Below, piece after piece: positions 1 through 8,498 of a DNA stretch of 64,000 nucleotides. The stretch comes from Oscillospiraceae bacterium (GTDB lineage: Bacteria > Bacillota > Clostridia > Oscillospirales > Oscillospiraceae): contig JAJQCF010000023.1 in assembly GCA_021202845.1 (NCBI GenBank), positions 1 through 64,000 on the forward strand, given 5' to 3'. The notes under the pieces are model-generated. The model saw nothing but the letters and a program-made list of their open reading frames with translations. It was not told the origin of the DNA and did not search any database. Position 1 is the first letter of the stretch. Every line of letters begins with the position of its first letter. A program made the position numbers and the translations under genes.

Positions 1-3000
1 GGAGAGAACGTGGTGTCGCTCGTGCCGGTGGTAATGCTGTTGGCTACTGCCCACTCAACTGCATCATAGTAGTATGCGTCAGTGGAGACATCGGTGAACG
101 TGCCGGTTGTAGTGGTAGTGGTGGTTGTCGTGGCGGTGCCAGAACTGCCGGAGCCGGAGGAACTATGGTGACCAGAGCTACCGGTGTCGCTGTCAGCCTC
201 GCCGTCAACAGGAATCTCGGCGTCAACAGAAGCGTTGTCGATGGTTATCTGGTAGTTCTGAGAGTAGGTTGCCTTGCCCGGCTCATAGGTGTAGATAACC
301 AGAGCCAGAGTGTGACCCTCTTCAACCTCATAGATGGTGGGCATCAGGTAGAGGGTGTAGTCGTACTCGTCGCCCAGAGTTACTTTGTTCTCGCGTGTCG
401 CGGAGGCGGAATCATAGCCTGCGTCGGGGTTGGCGAGGTCCATCCAGCCGCGCGCCACTATCTTGTAGGAGACATCGGTAGTGTTGTGAATGGTGAGGTC
501 GTAGTTTGCAAGTCCGCCGCCCATCCAAGCTCCGGCTTCCTTGAGAACAGTCTTATCAACATAGCTGCCGTTGGTGTTGAACACGGGGAACGTCTCGCCC
601 TCGGGAGCAATATCAACCAGCATTGCGCTGACCATGAGCGCGTCGCGGTCTTCAATAGCCACGTCGTCCTCGCCCTCGTCTTCTGTGTTGGAAGCGGTGG
701 CGGAGAAGTTGACGGCTACAGAGCCCTTTACGATGAAGGTCTCGTCAACATCGGTGGTGTACATCACGCTTACGTCGGTGGAACTGGCAGTCAGGGTTCC
801 CTTCCAATCGAAGCTGTTATACCAACGGCTGGAGCTCATATCAGCGCCGACAAGGTTGTAATCGCTGCTGATGGTGGTGGTTCCGGTGCTGTCAGAAGTC
901 AGGGTCTCGTACTTGGCGGTCTCCCAGCTGTCGTAGGTGCTCCAAGTGTTGGAGTGGCTGTCCTGAGCGGTCACGGCAGCCATATCCTCGGCGCCGTTGT
1001 CAACGTCGTAGAGATAGTGGCTGAACCAGCGGTTGAGAATCTCATCATAAGTGCTGTCGCCAATGTTGAACACGAGGTTGCCGGCGGGGTAGGTCGGAGT
1101 CAGGTGGCCGTCCTGATGCAGGAGCAGCTTGACGTTCTGTCCGGCAGTGGTAAACGCCTGATACATCTGGTCGAACATCTTGGTGCGGACGTTATCGTCG
1201 TTCAGGCCGTGGACAATAAGTGCGGAGCACTGAATGTTTTCAGCGTCCAGAGTGTAGTCGCGGATTGCCCAGTGGTCGCCGTAGTCGCCGTTAAGGGCGG
1301 TCTGCTCGTCGGCCATTTGCTGGAGGAAGCTGCCGTAGGTGTCGGCAATGCTTGCCCAGTCGTCAACATCTGCGTCCACAATACCCTTTTCCTGACCGTA
1401 GTAGCTGTCCAGATAACGTCCGGCGCAGTAAGCGGCAAGAGTGTTGGTGTAAGCAACGCTGGTTCTGGTGGAAATGCCCTGTGCGTTGGTGTACTCGTAC
1501 CAGCTGGATATACCGGCAACGGGAACGATAGTTTCAAGACCCTCAACGCCGGTGGTGGCAAGGCCGAACTGGGTGGTTCCGGCGTAGGAACGACCGGTCA
1601 TACCAACTTTGCCGTTGGACCAGTAGGCTTCTATCGCGGTGTCAGCGTCCTTGTCGGTGTAGGCAATACGGTCGCCGTGCAGCCACTCGATAACGCACTT
1701 GAATGCTTCTATCTCCATGTTGGAGCCGCAGGTCTCGAAGCCCTCGGAGCCTCTGGTGCCAAGGCCGCCGCACTCAACAACGGCATAGCCGCGGACCAGA
1801 TAGTAGTCGTACCACTCAAGGTCTTCATAATCGTACATACTCTCGTATGCGTTCCAATAATACCAGTCAGAAGAATCGGCGGCATTTACAAACTCCTCGG
1901 AGGTCTCCCAGCTGTCAATAACTGCTGTAGCTTCGTCGCGCTCGTTCACTGCGGGATTATTGTAAACATCATAGTCAAGTTCTTCGTCATTATATTCCAT
2001 ACTGCGGTCGGTGCAGCCGGTTATGTAAGGACGAGCCTCATAAATGGTTGCGGCCGCGAAGTCGCCTTCAGCAGCGGTGCGCGGGAGCTGGACAAGAGCC
2101 TTTACAAGGTCTTTATAACCGTCGTTATCAGTGTCCCAATCGGTCTCGACATATACGCAGAAGCGGATAATGTCGCTGTCCTCGTTGCTGTAGCCTTCCA
2201 GCACGGAGCCGGTGGTGTAGGGGAATATGGGCTGTGCCATGCCGTTGACGAACAGCGGGGACTTTATCTCGGCGCTCATCGCTTCGGTCAGGGCGGCAAG
2301 ACCCTCGGACTCGCAAAGAGCCTTATACTCGGTCACGGTTATAACGGCATCTCCGTCATAGTCGTCAAGGTCTATCATGGCAAGGCTGTCCGCCATAGCG
2401 GCATAGTCGTCAGGATAGGTGCCGAGCTGGGATTCCTCCATGCCGGCTGCGCGGAGCAGGTAAGCTATGGCGACGTCCCAAGTAACCACGTCATAATCAA
2501 GTGCTTCTTCGGGAAGCAGCTCTTCGGCATTGGCGAGAACTACTTCGGTCGTCGGAATTTCGATGTAGGATTCGGAATTGTCGATGGTGACAATCATATT
2601 CTGCGCGGCAGAGCTTCTGGTGCTCAGGGACAGGGTCAGCTCAAGCTCGTGGCCGCTCTCAACAGTGTAAACGTTGGGCTGGAGGTAAATGGTGTAGTCA
2701 TAGTACTCGCCGTCCACAAGCTCGGTGCGGGTGGAAGCGGTGTAGGAGTAGTAGTCGGCAGTCGGGTTGTAAAGGTCGATATAACCGAAAGCTACCTGCT
2801 TGCTGGCGGTAGAGGTCATATCGTACTGAACGAGCCTATAGTTGGCAAGTCCGCCGCCCATCCAAGCGCCTTCTTCGTTGAGGTCGCTGATAGGCAGATA
2901 GCTGCCCTGCTTGACAAATGCATCAAATTCCGTATCATTGGTATCATTGAGGGATACGGAGAATGTGACAGCATCATAGTCAGCCAGCGAAGCGCCGCTC

Positions 3001-5108
3001 TCTTCAGCAGCGTCTGTCAGGGACACAGCCGCTTTGACGTGAACCGCAATAGGTCCGCCGTAGGCAGTGAAATCTCTGTCAACAGCAAAGGTGTAGGAAA
3101 CGCTGCTCGCACCGCTGCTGACATCAATGACGGATTCCTCTTCGTCAGTGCCGTCCTCGCAGTCGAGAGTGCAGGTGCAGTACTCTTCCCAGCTGTCGTA
3201 GCTTGTCCAGCTGTCGCCGTCAAGGTTGCTCTGGACAGTCACGGTGGACATGTCTTCAATGCCGTTGTCTATGCCATAGAGGTAGTGGCAGAACCAAAGG
3301 TTCAGCAGCTCGTCATAAGACATGGAATCCTCGCCGACGAGTATGGAGTAGCCGCCGGCAGGATAAGTCGGGGTCAGGTGGCTGCCCTGATGCAGAAGCA
3401 GCTTAACGTCCGCTCCGGCTTTCTCGAAAGCGTCATACATAAGGTCAAACTGCTTGGTCTTAACGTTGGTGTCGTTCAGGCCGTGAACTATCAGCGCAGA
3501 GCACTGGATGTTCTCATAATCAAGAGTGTAGTCACGAGAAGACCAGTGGTTGAGGTACCAAGTGCTCGCGTCAGTGCTGGAATACACACCGTCAACACCG
3601 TAGTCGCCGTTCAGGGTCTGCTCATCGGAGGCTATCTGACCGAGATAGTTGGCATAGTCAACTTGCGACAGATTCTCAACATAGTTAATAAAGGTTATCG
3701 CATCCTCGCCCAAAATACTTTCAAGGCCGAGCAGACGACCCGCACAGTAAAGGGCAAGTATTGAGGAATAAGATGTGCCGCCGGTGGCAACACCCTGAGA
3801 GTTGGTGTACTCGTACCAGCTTGCGATACCGGCAACGGGAACGATAGTCTCAAGACCCTCAACGCCGGTGGTGGCAAGGCCGAACTGAGTGGTTCCGGCG
3901 TAGGAACGGCCGGTCATACCGACTTTGCCGTTGGACCAGTCGGCCGCGACGGTGGTGTAGCTGCTGTCATGGTCGGTGTAGGCAACGCGGTCGCCGTGCA
4001 GCCACTCTATAACGCACTTGAATGCGTCAATCTCAAGGTCGGTGCCGCAGGTTTCAAAGCCGTCGGAGCCGAGGGTGCCAAGACCGCCGCACTCAACAAC
4101 CGCGAAACCGCGGACTATGTAGTAGTCGTACCAGTTGAGGTCTTCGTAGTCGTACATATCCTCAGCTACGTTCCAGTAGTAATAGTCGCTCTCATCGGTG
4201 GCAGCTATTGCGTCCAGAGTGTCACCCTTATCTAAAGGTGTACGTGCATCGGGCTGGCTGTACATTGCGGGAACGTCCCAGCCGTCCTCACCGTAAGTAA
4301 ATCCGCTACTGCTGCCCCAATAAGGTGTGCAGCCGGTGATGTAGGGGCGGGCTTCGTAGATAGAAGCGAGCTGCATCTTTATCTCGCCGGTATCAAGGTC
4401 AATGGCCTCGCCGGGGAGCTGGATAAATACCTTTACAAGGTCACGCTCGCCGTCTCCGTCGGTGTCGTAGTTCGTTTCAACGTAAACGCAGAAGCGGACT
4501 ATGTCGTCATAGGAGAATATGGGCTGTGCAGCGCCGTCAACTATGAGCTGGGTCACTTCCTCGGAGTGCATAACGTCGTAGAGGTCTGCGGCGTTATCCA
4601 GCATCGTGCACAGGTCGCCGTAGGTGACGCCTGCGTCCTCGTCATAGTCGATGCCGTCCAGAATACCCATGTTCTCAGCAGTGTAGTAGGCGTTGTAGTA
4701 GTACATTGCAACGCGCTCTTCATTGCTGTCGAAGCTGTAGGTCTGGGCTTCCGCAAGTGTGCCCTCATCTTCCTCGGTGCACTCGTTGACAATCTGGCTC
4801 ATGTCCAGTCCGCCGTAGAGCAGGGTGTAGATAACGGCGTCAGCCATGTTAAGCTCCGTCTCATCTTCGCCCTCCGTCTCGTAGAGGTACTCGTAAAGCT
4901 CGGTGTAGACATCGTCTACATCTTCGCTTCCCAACTGAGAATTGATGTCGGCCAAATCCGCAAGGGTAAGGACCGCAGCATCATCCTCGTAGCCTTCGAT
5001 GTCATCGCTGACACCCGCTGCAAAAGCGCCGACAGATGCGAGGCTCAGCAGCATGGCTACCGTCAGGCACAGGCTTATAAGTCTGATGCCCATTCGTTTG
5101 GTTTTCAT
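1..5108 (-). CDS. Tandem Xaa-Pro dipeptidyl-peptidase-like (S15) surface protein with SLH domain, 3' end cut by window
   Basis: Open from the ATG at 5108 to the left window edge, at least 1702 residues. The N-terminus is a signal peptide (KTKR, hydrophobic stretch, AFAAG). Two homologous units follow, each an alpha/beta-hydrolase of the PepX/S15 type with its beta-rich C-terminal domain. Unit 1 shows GMTGRSYAG with Ser402, HGLND with Asp546 and HQGSH with His577. Unit 2 shows the same motifs at Ser1174, Asp1304 and His1335. A Gly/Ser/Thr-rich linker with a run of Thr then leads into an SLH repeat (FTDVSTDAYYYDAVEWAV) that runs off the window. The likely role is a cell-wall-anchored exopeptidase releasing dipeptides or acting on related substrates; substrate is inferred from family only. 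An AAGGAG motif lies about 10 nt upstream of the ATG. The long opposite-strand frame here is a shadow. Confidence 0.88.
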   Translation of the reverse strand, partial: MKTKRMGIRLISLCLTVAMLLSLASVGAFAAGVSDDIEGYEDDAAVLTLADLADINSQLGSEDVDDVYTELYEYLYETEGEDETELNMADAVIYTLLYGGLDMSQIVNECTEEDEGTLAEAQTYSFDSNEERVAMYYYNAYYTAENMGILDGIDYDEDAGVTYGDLCTMLDNAADLYDVMHSEEVTQLIVDGAAQPIFSYDDIVRFCVYVETNYDTDGDGERDLVKVFIQLPGEAIDLDTGEIKMQLASIYEARPYITGCTPYWGSSSGFTYGEDGWDVPAMYSQPDARTPLDKGDTLDAIAATDESDYYYWNVAEDMYDYEDLNWYDYYIVRGFAVVECGGLGTLGSDGFETCGTDLEIDAFKCVIEWLHGDRVAYTDHDSSYTTVAADWSNGKVGMTGRSYAGTTQFGLATTGVEGLETIVPVAGIASWYEYTNSQGVATGGTSYSSILALYCAGRLLGLESILGEDAITFINYVENLSQVDYANYLGQIASDEQTLNGDYGVDGVYSSTDASTWYLNHWSSRDYTLDYENIQCSALIVHGLNDTNVKTKQFDLMYDAFEKAGADVKLLLHQGSHLTPTYPAGGYSILVGEDSMSYDELLNLWFCHYLYGIDNGIEDMSTVTVQSNLDGDSWTSYDSWEEYCTCTLDCEDGTDEEESVIDVSSGASSVSYTFAVDRDFTAYGGPIAVHVKAAVSLTDAAEESGASLADYDAVTFSVSLNDTNDTEFDAFVKQGSYLPISDLNEEGAWMGGGLANYRLVQYDMTSTASKQVAFGYIDLYNPTADYYSYTASTRTELVDGEYYDYTIYLQPNVYTVESGHELELTLSLSTRSSAAQNMIVTIDNSESYIEIPTTEVVLANAEELLPEEALDYDVVTWDVAIAYLLRAAGMEESQLGTYPDDYAAMADSLAMIDLDDYDGDAVITVTEYKALCESEGLAALTEAMSAEIKSPLFVNGMAQPIFPYTTGSVLEGYSNEDSDIIRFCVYVETDWDTDNDGYKDLVKALVQLPRTAAEGDFAAATIYEARPYITGCTDRSMEYNDEELDYDVYNNPAVNERDEATAVIDSWETSEEFVNAADSSDWYYWNAYESMYDYEDLEWYDYYLVRGYAVVECGGLGTRGSEGFETCGSNMEIEAFKCVIEWLHGDRIAYTDKDADTAIEAYWSNGKVGMTGRSYAGTTQFGLATTGVEGLETIVPVAGISSWYEYTNAQGISTRTSVAYTNTLAAYCAGRYLDSYYGQEKGIVDADVDDWASIADTYGSFLQQMADEQTALNGDYGDHWAIRDYTLDAENIQCSALIVHGLNDDNVRTKMFDQMYQAFTTAGQNVKLLLHQDGHLTPTYPAGNLVFNIGDSTYDEILNRWFSHYLYDVDNGAEDMAAVTAQDSHSNTWSTYDSWETAKYETLTSDSTGTTTISSDYNLVGADMSSSRWYNSFDWKGTLTASSTDVSVMYTTDVDETFIVKGSVAVNFSATASNTEDEGEDDVAIEDRDALMVSAMLVDIAPEGETFPVFNTNGSYVDKTVLKEAGAWMGGGLANYDLTIHNTTDVSYKIVARGWMDLANPDAGYDSASATRENKVTLGDEYDYTLYLMPTIYEVEEGHTLALVIYTYEPGKATYSQNYQITIDNASVDAEIPVDGEADSDTGSSGHHSSSGSGSSGTATTTTTTTTTGTFTDVSTDAYYYDAVEWAVANSITTGTSDTTFS

Positions 5109-5248
5109 ACTTTGGGTTGCTCCTTTCTCTTTTTCGGGGCTTTCCCTTTCGCTTTTGCCCCGAATGTTTTATTTTCGGCCTCGAAATTTTAGTTTTTATA
5201 CAAAAAATAGCAGCATGACCGAGGCCTGAGCGTCATTGCTGCTTTCCT

Positions 5249-5276
5249 ATTGTAACAAAAAATTCACGTTTGTCAA
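5249..5276 (-). promoter_or_regulatory. Sigma-70/A-type promoter for the S15/SLH gene
   Basis: Read on the minus strand: TTGACA (5276-5271), 16-nt spacer, TACAAT (5254-5249). It lies about 140 nt upstream of the start codon. Confidence 0.7.
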
Positions 5277-5359
5277 GAGATTTTGAGCATTTTTTAAACT
5301 GCTTTAAGTGTAATTCAAATAAATTTGAATTGTTTTCCAAACTATTTACTGGCGCCCTA

Positions 5360-5388
5360 TCGACAAATCCGTGCCGCCGTGCTATAAT
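5360..5388 (+). promoter_or_regulatory. Sigma-70/A-type promoter for the nucleotidyltransferase
   Basis: TCGACA at 5360-5365, 17-nt spacer, TATAAT at 5383-5388. It lies about 70 nt before the annotated start of the downstream gene. Confidence 0.6.
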
Positions 5389-5456
5389 CTTTGGCACTGA
5401 TATGTATATTATTATAATGTAAGGGGACATGACTTACGGAACCTATACTTGTCGTT

Positions 5457-6338
5457 ATGGCTGCCGGAATGGGGAGCCGGTTTGGGGGGCTGAAGCAGGT
5501 TACGCCGGTGGACGCGGAGGGGCACCCTATTATCGCCTTTTCGCTCTATGACGCCCGCCGCGCCGGTTTCCGCCGCGTGGTTTTCATCATAAAGCGCGCC
5601 ATCGAGCGCGACTTCCGCGAGAGCGTGGGCAGCAAGGCGGAGCAATACTTTGACGTGCAGTACGTCTTTCAGGAGACGGACTGCCTGCCCGCGGGCTTTA
5701 ACGTGCCGCCGGAGCGCGTCAAGCCTTGGGGTACCGGCCACGCCGTCGCCTGCTGCCGCGGCGCGGTGGACGCGCCCTTTGCCGTCATCAATGCCGACGA
5801 CTTCTACGGCGCGGACGCCTTCCGGCAGATTTACGGCTTCCTCTCCGCCGAGCGCAGGGCGGGCGAGTGGGCAATGGTCGGCTACGCGCTGCGCAACACG
5901 CTGACGGAAAACGGCACCGTGGCTCGCGGCATCTGCGAGACGGAAAACGGTTTTCTCAAATCCGTGACCGAGAGGACGAAAATCGCCAAACGCGGCGGCG
6001 ACGCCGAGGCCGCGCTGCCCGACGGCTCCGTGCTGGCGCTTGACGGCGGCAGCACCGTCTCCATGAACTTCTGGGGCTTTACGCCGGAGGTGCCCAACCT
6101 GCTCTGGGAGGGTCTGCCCGCGTTCCTGCGTCAAGCGCTGGAGAGCGCGCCGCTGACGAGCGAGTATTTTTTGCCCTCGTTCGTTAGCTCGGCCATTGAC
6201 GGCGGCGAGGCGACGGTGCGCGTTCTCACCTCCGCCGACTCATGGTTCGGCGTAACCTACCGCGAGGACATGGACTCCGTCAGCTCCTCCGTGCGCGCGC
6301 TCAAGGACGCGGGAGCCTATCCGCAGCGCCTTTGGTAA
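5457..6338 (+). CDS. Nucleotidyltransferase family protein (sugar-1-phosphate NTP-transferase fold)
   Basis: The 293-residue product starts MAAGMGSRFGG, the NTP-binding loop of the nucleotidyltransferase (GT-A-like) fold, and has KPWGTGHA and VINADDFYG, the latter holding the metal-binding acidic pair. It is a paralogue of the protein at 48020-48940, with the same motifs in the same order. Likely role: activating a sugar or alcohol phosphate for surface glycan synthesis; substrate unknown. The start is odd. In-frame codons upstream (CTT ACG GAA CCT ATA CTT GTC GTT) encode the expected first beta-strand but offer no ATG, GTG or TTG before a TGA at 5430. The ATG at 5429, next to an AAGGGG sequence, is one frame off. 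Either a rare start codon is used, or there is a one-base indel near the start. Confidence 0.8.
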   Translation: MAAGMGSRFGGLKQVTPVDAEGHPIIAFSLYDARRAGFRRVVFIIKRAIERDFRESVGSKAEQYFDVQYVFQETDCLPAGFNVPPERVKPWGTGHAVACCRGAVDAPFAVINADDFYGADAFRQIYGFLSAERRAGEWAMVGYALRNTLTENGTVARGICETENGFLKSVTERTKIAKRGGDAEAALPDGSVLALDGGSTVSMNFWGFTPEVPNLLWEGLPAFLRQALESAPLTSEYFLPSFVSSAIDGGEATVRVLTSADSWFGVTYREDMDSVSSSVRALKDAGAYPQRLW

Positions 6339-6422
6339 CAAAAATTTGTGCTTACAACAACAAAATATTGTGTGTAAAGCAAAAAGTTACAAAAAATCTT
6401 AGAAATTTTATGTGAAAAGGTC

Positions 6423-6451
6423 TTGACAGTGCTTTACAGTTTGTGTATAAT
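6423..6451 (+). promoter_or_regulatory. Consensus sigma-70/A promoter for the AbrB-type gene
   Basis: TTGACA at 6423-6428, 17-nt spacer, TATAAT at 6446-6451: a perfect consensus match. It is embedded in AT-rich DNA (6340-6420) of the kind AbrB-type proteins bind, so autoregulation is plausible but not shown. Confidence 0.85.
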
Positions 6452-6523
6452 TGATTCAGTAACGGGAAATGCGGAAAAAAATTATACTGCATTCCTTAAA
6501 TAATACCTATAGGAGGGATAGAT

Positions 6524-6766
6524 ATGAAATCCACCGGAATCGTAAGAAAATTGGACGAGCTGGGAAGAATCGTTATTCCTATCGAGCTTCGCCGCACTCT
6601 GCACCTTGCCGAGAAGGACGCTGTTGAAATCAGTGTTGACGGCGAAAAAATCATTCTCAGCAAGTGGCAGCCCAACTGCATCTTCTGCAATGAGACCCGT
6701 AACCTCACCGATTACAAGGGCAAGCCCATCTGCAGCCGCTGCAAGAAGAACATAGCCGAACTCTGA
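6524..6766 (+). CDS. AbrB/MazE-family (SpoVT-AbrB fold) transcriptional regulator with zinc-ribbon tail
   Basis: An 80-residue protein. Residues 1-47 are a swapped-hairpin AbrB DNA-binding domain (STGIVRKLDELGRIVIPIEL). The tail has Cys52-x2-Cys55 and Cys70-x2-Cys73, fitting a small zinc site seen in clostridial AbrB-like proteins. It probably acts as a dimeric or tetrameric transition-state regulator binding AT-rich DNA. AGGAGGG lies 5-6 nt before the ATG. A consensus promoter precedes it and an intrinsic terminator follows, so it is monocistronic. It sits immediately upstream of dnaA. Confidence 0.9.
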   Translation: MKSTGIVRKLDELGRIVIPIELRRTLHLAEKDAVEISVDGEKIILSKWQPNCIFCNETRNLTDYKGKPICSRCKKNIAEL

Positions 6767-6816
6767 TAAAGACCGACGCCAAAAACGGCAAGGCCCGCAC
6801 GACCCGCTCAAAAACC

Positions 6817-6840
6817 GGCTCGCGCGAGCCTTTTTATTTT
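6817..6840 (+). terminator. Intrinsic terminator after the AbrB-type gene
   Basis: The perfect palindrome GGCTCGCGCGAGCC (6817-6830) is followed by a T-rich tail (6831-6840). Confidence 0.85.
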
Positions 6841-6861
6841 AAAAAAACGCCCTATATTTTG

Positions 6862-6890
6862 TTGATTATTAAATGAATGTATGATAAAAT
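6862..6890 (+). promoter_or_regulatory. dnaA promoter
   Basis: TTGATT at 6862-6867, 17-nt spacer, TAAAAT at 6885-6890, with a TG dinucleotide one base before the -10 (extended -10). The dnaA start codon is about 60 nt downstream. Confidence 0.65.
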
Positions 6891-6951
6891 ATATAGAATG
6901 AATTAAGAACTTTTTAATGCCAAAAATACGCCGTCGGGGGTCAAAAAATAA

Positions 6952-8268
6952 ATGAATTCCGTAAATGACATTTGGGCCGGCATAATGGATATGCTCTCCG
7001 CCACGCTCACGCCCACATCAATAAACACATGGTTCGCGGAGTGTACGCCCGTGGAGGTTGCGGACGGAAGACTTGTCATCTACACGCCCAGCCGCTTCAA
7101 AAGAGATATTATTCAAGACCGCTTTGCTCAAACGATAAAGGACAGCCTGAGCGAACTTTTTTCCGCGCCGTTCGATTTGCTCATTCTCACCGGCGACGAG
7201 TTGGAGGACTACAAGCGCGACCGCGAGAGCAGCAGCACGCTGCCGGAGATGGACGGCTATACCTTTGAAAACTTCATCGTCGGCCCTTCCAACAAGTTCG
7301 CCCACGCCGCTGCCATAAGCGTCACAAAATCTCCGGGCAGCAAGTCCCACAATCCGCTGTTCATCTACGGCCACTCGGGACTGGGAAAAACGCATCTTCT
7401 CCTCGCAATCGGCGCGGAGATACACAGCTCCAACCCTGATGCAAAAATTTGCTATATCAAGGGCGACGAGTTCATGAACCAGATGATAAAGTCCATACGC
7501 GAGAACACAACGGAGGAGTTCCGCACAAAGTACCGCGGCAGCGACCTCTTCTTGGTGGACGACATTCAGTTCATCGCCGGCAAGGACTCCACGCAGGACG
7601 AATTTTTCCACACTTTCAACAATATCTACGAAAACGGCAAGCAAATTGTCATCACGTCCGACCGTCCGCCGCGCGAAATGGCGCTGCTGGAGGACCGCCT
7701 GCGCTCCCGCTTCGAGGGCGGCATAATGGCGGACATCCAGCCGCCCGACCTTGAGACGCGCATTGCCATAATCCGCAGCAAGGCCGCGCACCTCGGCATA
7801 GTCCTGCCCGACGAGGTCGTGGACTACATCGCCAACAACATTGTCGCCAACATTCGACAAATAGAGGGCGTTATAAAGCGCCTCACCGCCTACCACGAGG
7901 TCATGGAGGACAAAATAACCGTGACCACGGTGAAAAACGCGATAAAAGATGTCATAAGAATCGGCAACTACATACCGACGCCCGACGTCATAATAGAGGA
8001 AACGGCAAGATTTTACTCCGTCTCCGCCGAGGACATAAAGGGACAGCGCCGCAGCAAGAACATCGCCATAGCCCGCCACGTCTCCATATACCTTATCCGC
8101 AACCTGACAAACCTCAGCCTCAACGACATCGGCGCGCTCTTTGAGGACAGAAACCACGCCACTGTGCTCTCGTCCGTGCGCAAAATTGAAGGTATGCTGG
8201 AGACCGACAACGACATGAGCAAGACCATACGCGACATCACAAGCAACATAAATTCCCGCCAGAGATAG
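6952..8268 (+). CDS. dnaA: Chromosomal replication initiator protein DnaA
   Basis: A 438-residue AAA+ initiator. Residues 1-75 are domain I (WAGIMDMLSATLTPTSINTWF). Residues 140-148 are the Walker A motif GHSGLGKTH, and about 200-207 is Walker B (LFLVDDIQF). The C-terminal domain IV carries the DnaA signature DRNHATVLSSVRKIE (from residue 399) that reads DnaA boxes. It assembles on oriC to melt DNA and load the helicase. Length is normal for Firmicutes. The Shine-Dalgarno sequence is poor: a GGGGG run about 11 nt upstream of the ATG. Box-like sites and an unwinding tract follow the stop codon. Confidence 0.98.
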   Translation: MNSVNDIWAGIMDMLSATLTPTSINTWFAECTPVEVADGRLVIYTPSRFKRDIIQDRFAQTIKDSLSELFSAPFDLLILTGDELEDYKRDRESSSTLPEMDGYTFENFIVGPSNKFAHAAAISVTKSPGSKSHNPLFIYGHSGLGKTHLLLAIGAEIHSSNPDAKICYIKGDEFMNQMIKSIRENTTEEFRTKYRGSDLFLVDDIQFIAGKDSTQDEFFHTFNNIYENGKQIVITSDRPPREMALLEDRLRSRFEGGIMADIQPPDLETRIAIIRSKAAHLGIVLPDEVVDYIANNIVANIRQIEGVIKRLTAYHEVMEDKITVTTVKNAIKDVIRIGNYIPTPDVIIEETARFYSVSAEDIKGQRRSKNIAIARHVSIYLIRNLTNLSLNDIGALFEDRNHATVLSSVRKIEGMLETDNDMSKTIRDITSNINSRQR

Positions 8269-8498
8269 TTTTCAACAAAATGTGCAAACATTGAAAACAC
8301 GGCTGTGGAAAGATGTTTGAAAAATTGCCGCCCGAAATGCCCTGTTGAAAACCAAAAAAGTTTTAAACTTTTTTCTCCACTTTAAAAGTCACCTAATTTC
8401 AAAGGCTTTTCGGGGTTTTCCACATAAAACTTCCCCTACTACTATTGCTACTAAAAAATTATTATATATTTACTTACGTACTTACGGAGGACACAAAT
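8269..8498. other. Replication origin oriC (dnaA-dnaN intergenic)
   Basis: The gap holds DnaA-box-like 9-mers that deviate from TTATCCACA: TTTTCAACA near 8268-8277, a TGTGGAAAG near 8303, TGTTGAAAA near 8343 and TTTTCCACA near 8415. The last is followed at about 8429-8455 by CTACTACTATTGCTACTA and then an AT-rich stretch (TTATTATATATTTA). This box, TAG/CTA triplets, AT-rich order matches the DnaA-trio plus unwinding element described for Bacillus subtilis oriC. The boxes are degenerate, so individual assignments are tentative; the locus assignment is firm from gene context. Confidence 0.85.

Larger units (their letters stand above)
5109..5456. other. Divergent intergenic region with two promoters and a structured leader
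   Basis: This 348-base gap separates the minus-strand S15/SLH gene from the plus-strand nucleotidyltransferase. It holds one promoter for each direction (listed separately). The minus-strand leader has two hairpins. One is at about 5211-5243 (GCAGCA-TGAC arms), begins close to the predicted transcription start and is followed by a T-run. The other is at 5134-5161 (CGGGGC/GCCCCG arms), just upstream of the Shine-Dalgarno sequence. No gene is seen. Confidence 0.6.

Noticed and set aside
165..3764. A 1199-codon open frame on the plus strand
   Set aside because: It is antisense to the S15/SLH gene, whose frame shows clear catalytic motifs, signal peptide and Shine-Dalgarno. The plus frame has no recognisable domains and arises from GC-rich codon bias.
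7018..8157. Long minus-strand frames opposite dnaA, dnaN, recF, gyrB and gyrA
   Set aside because: These are shadows of strongly conserved genes in GC-rich DNA, without ribosome-binding sites or family motifs.
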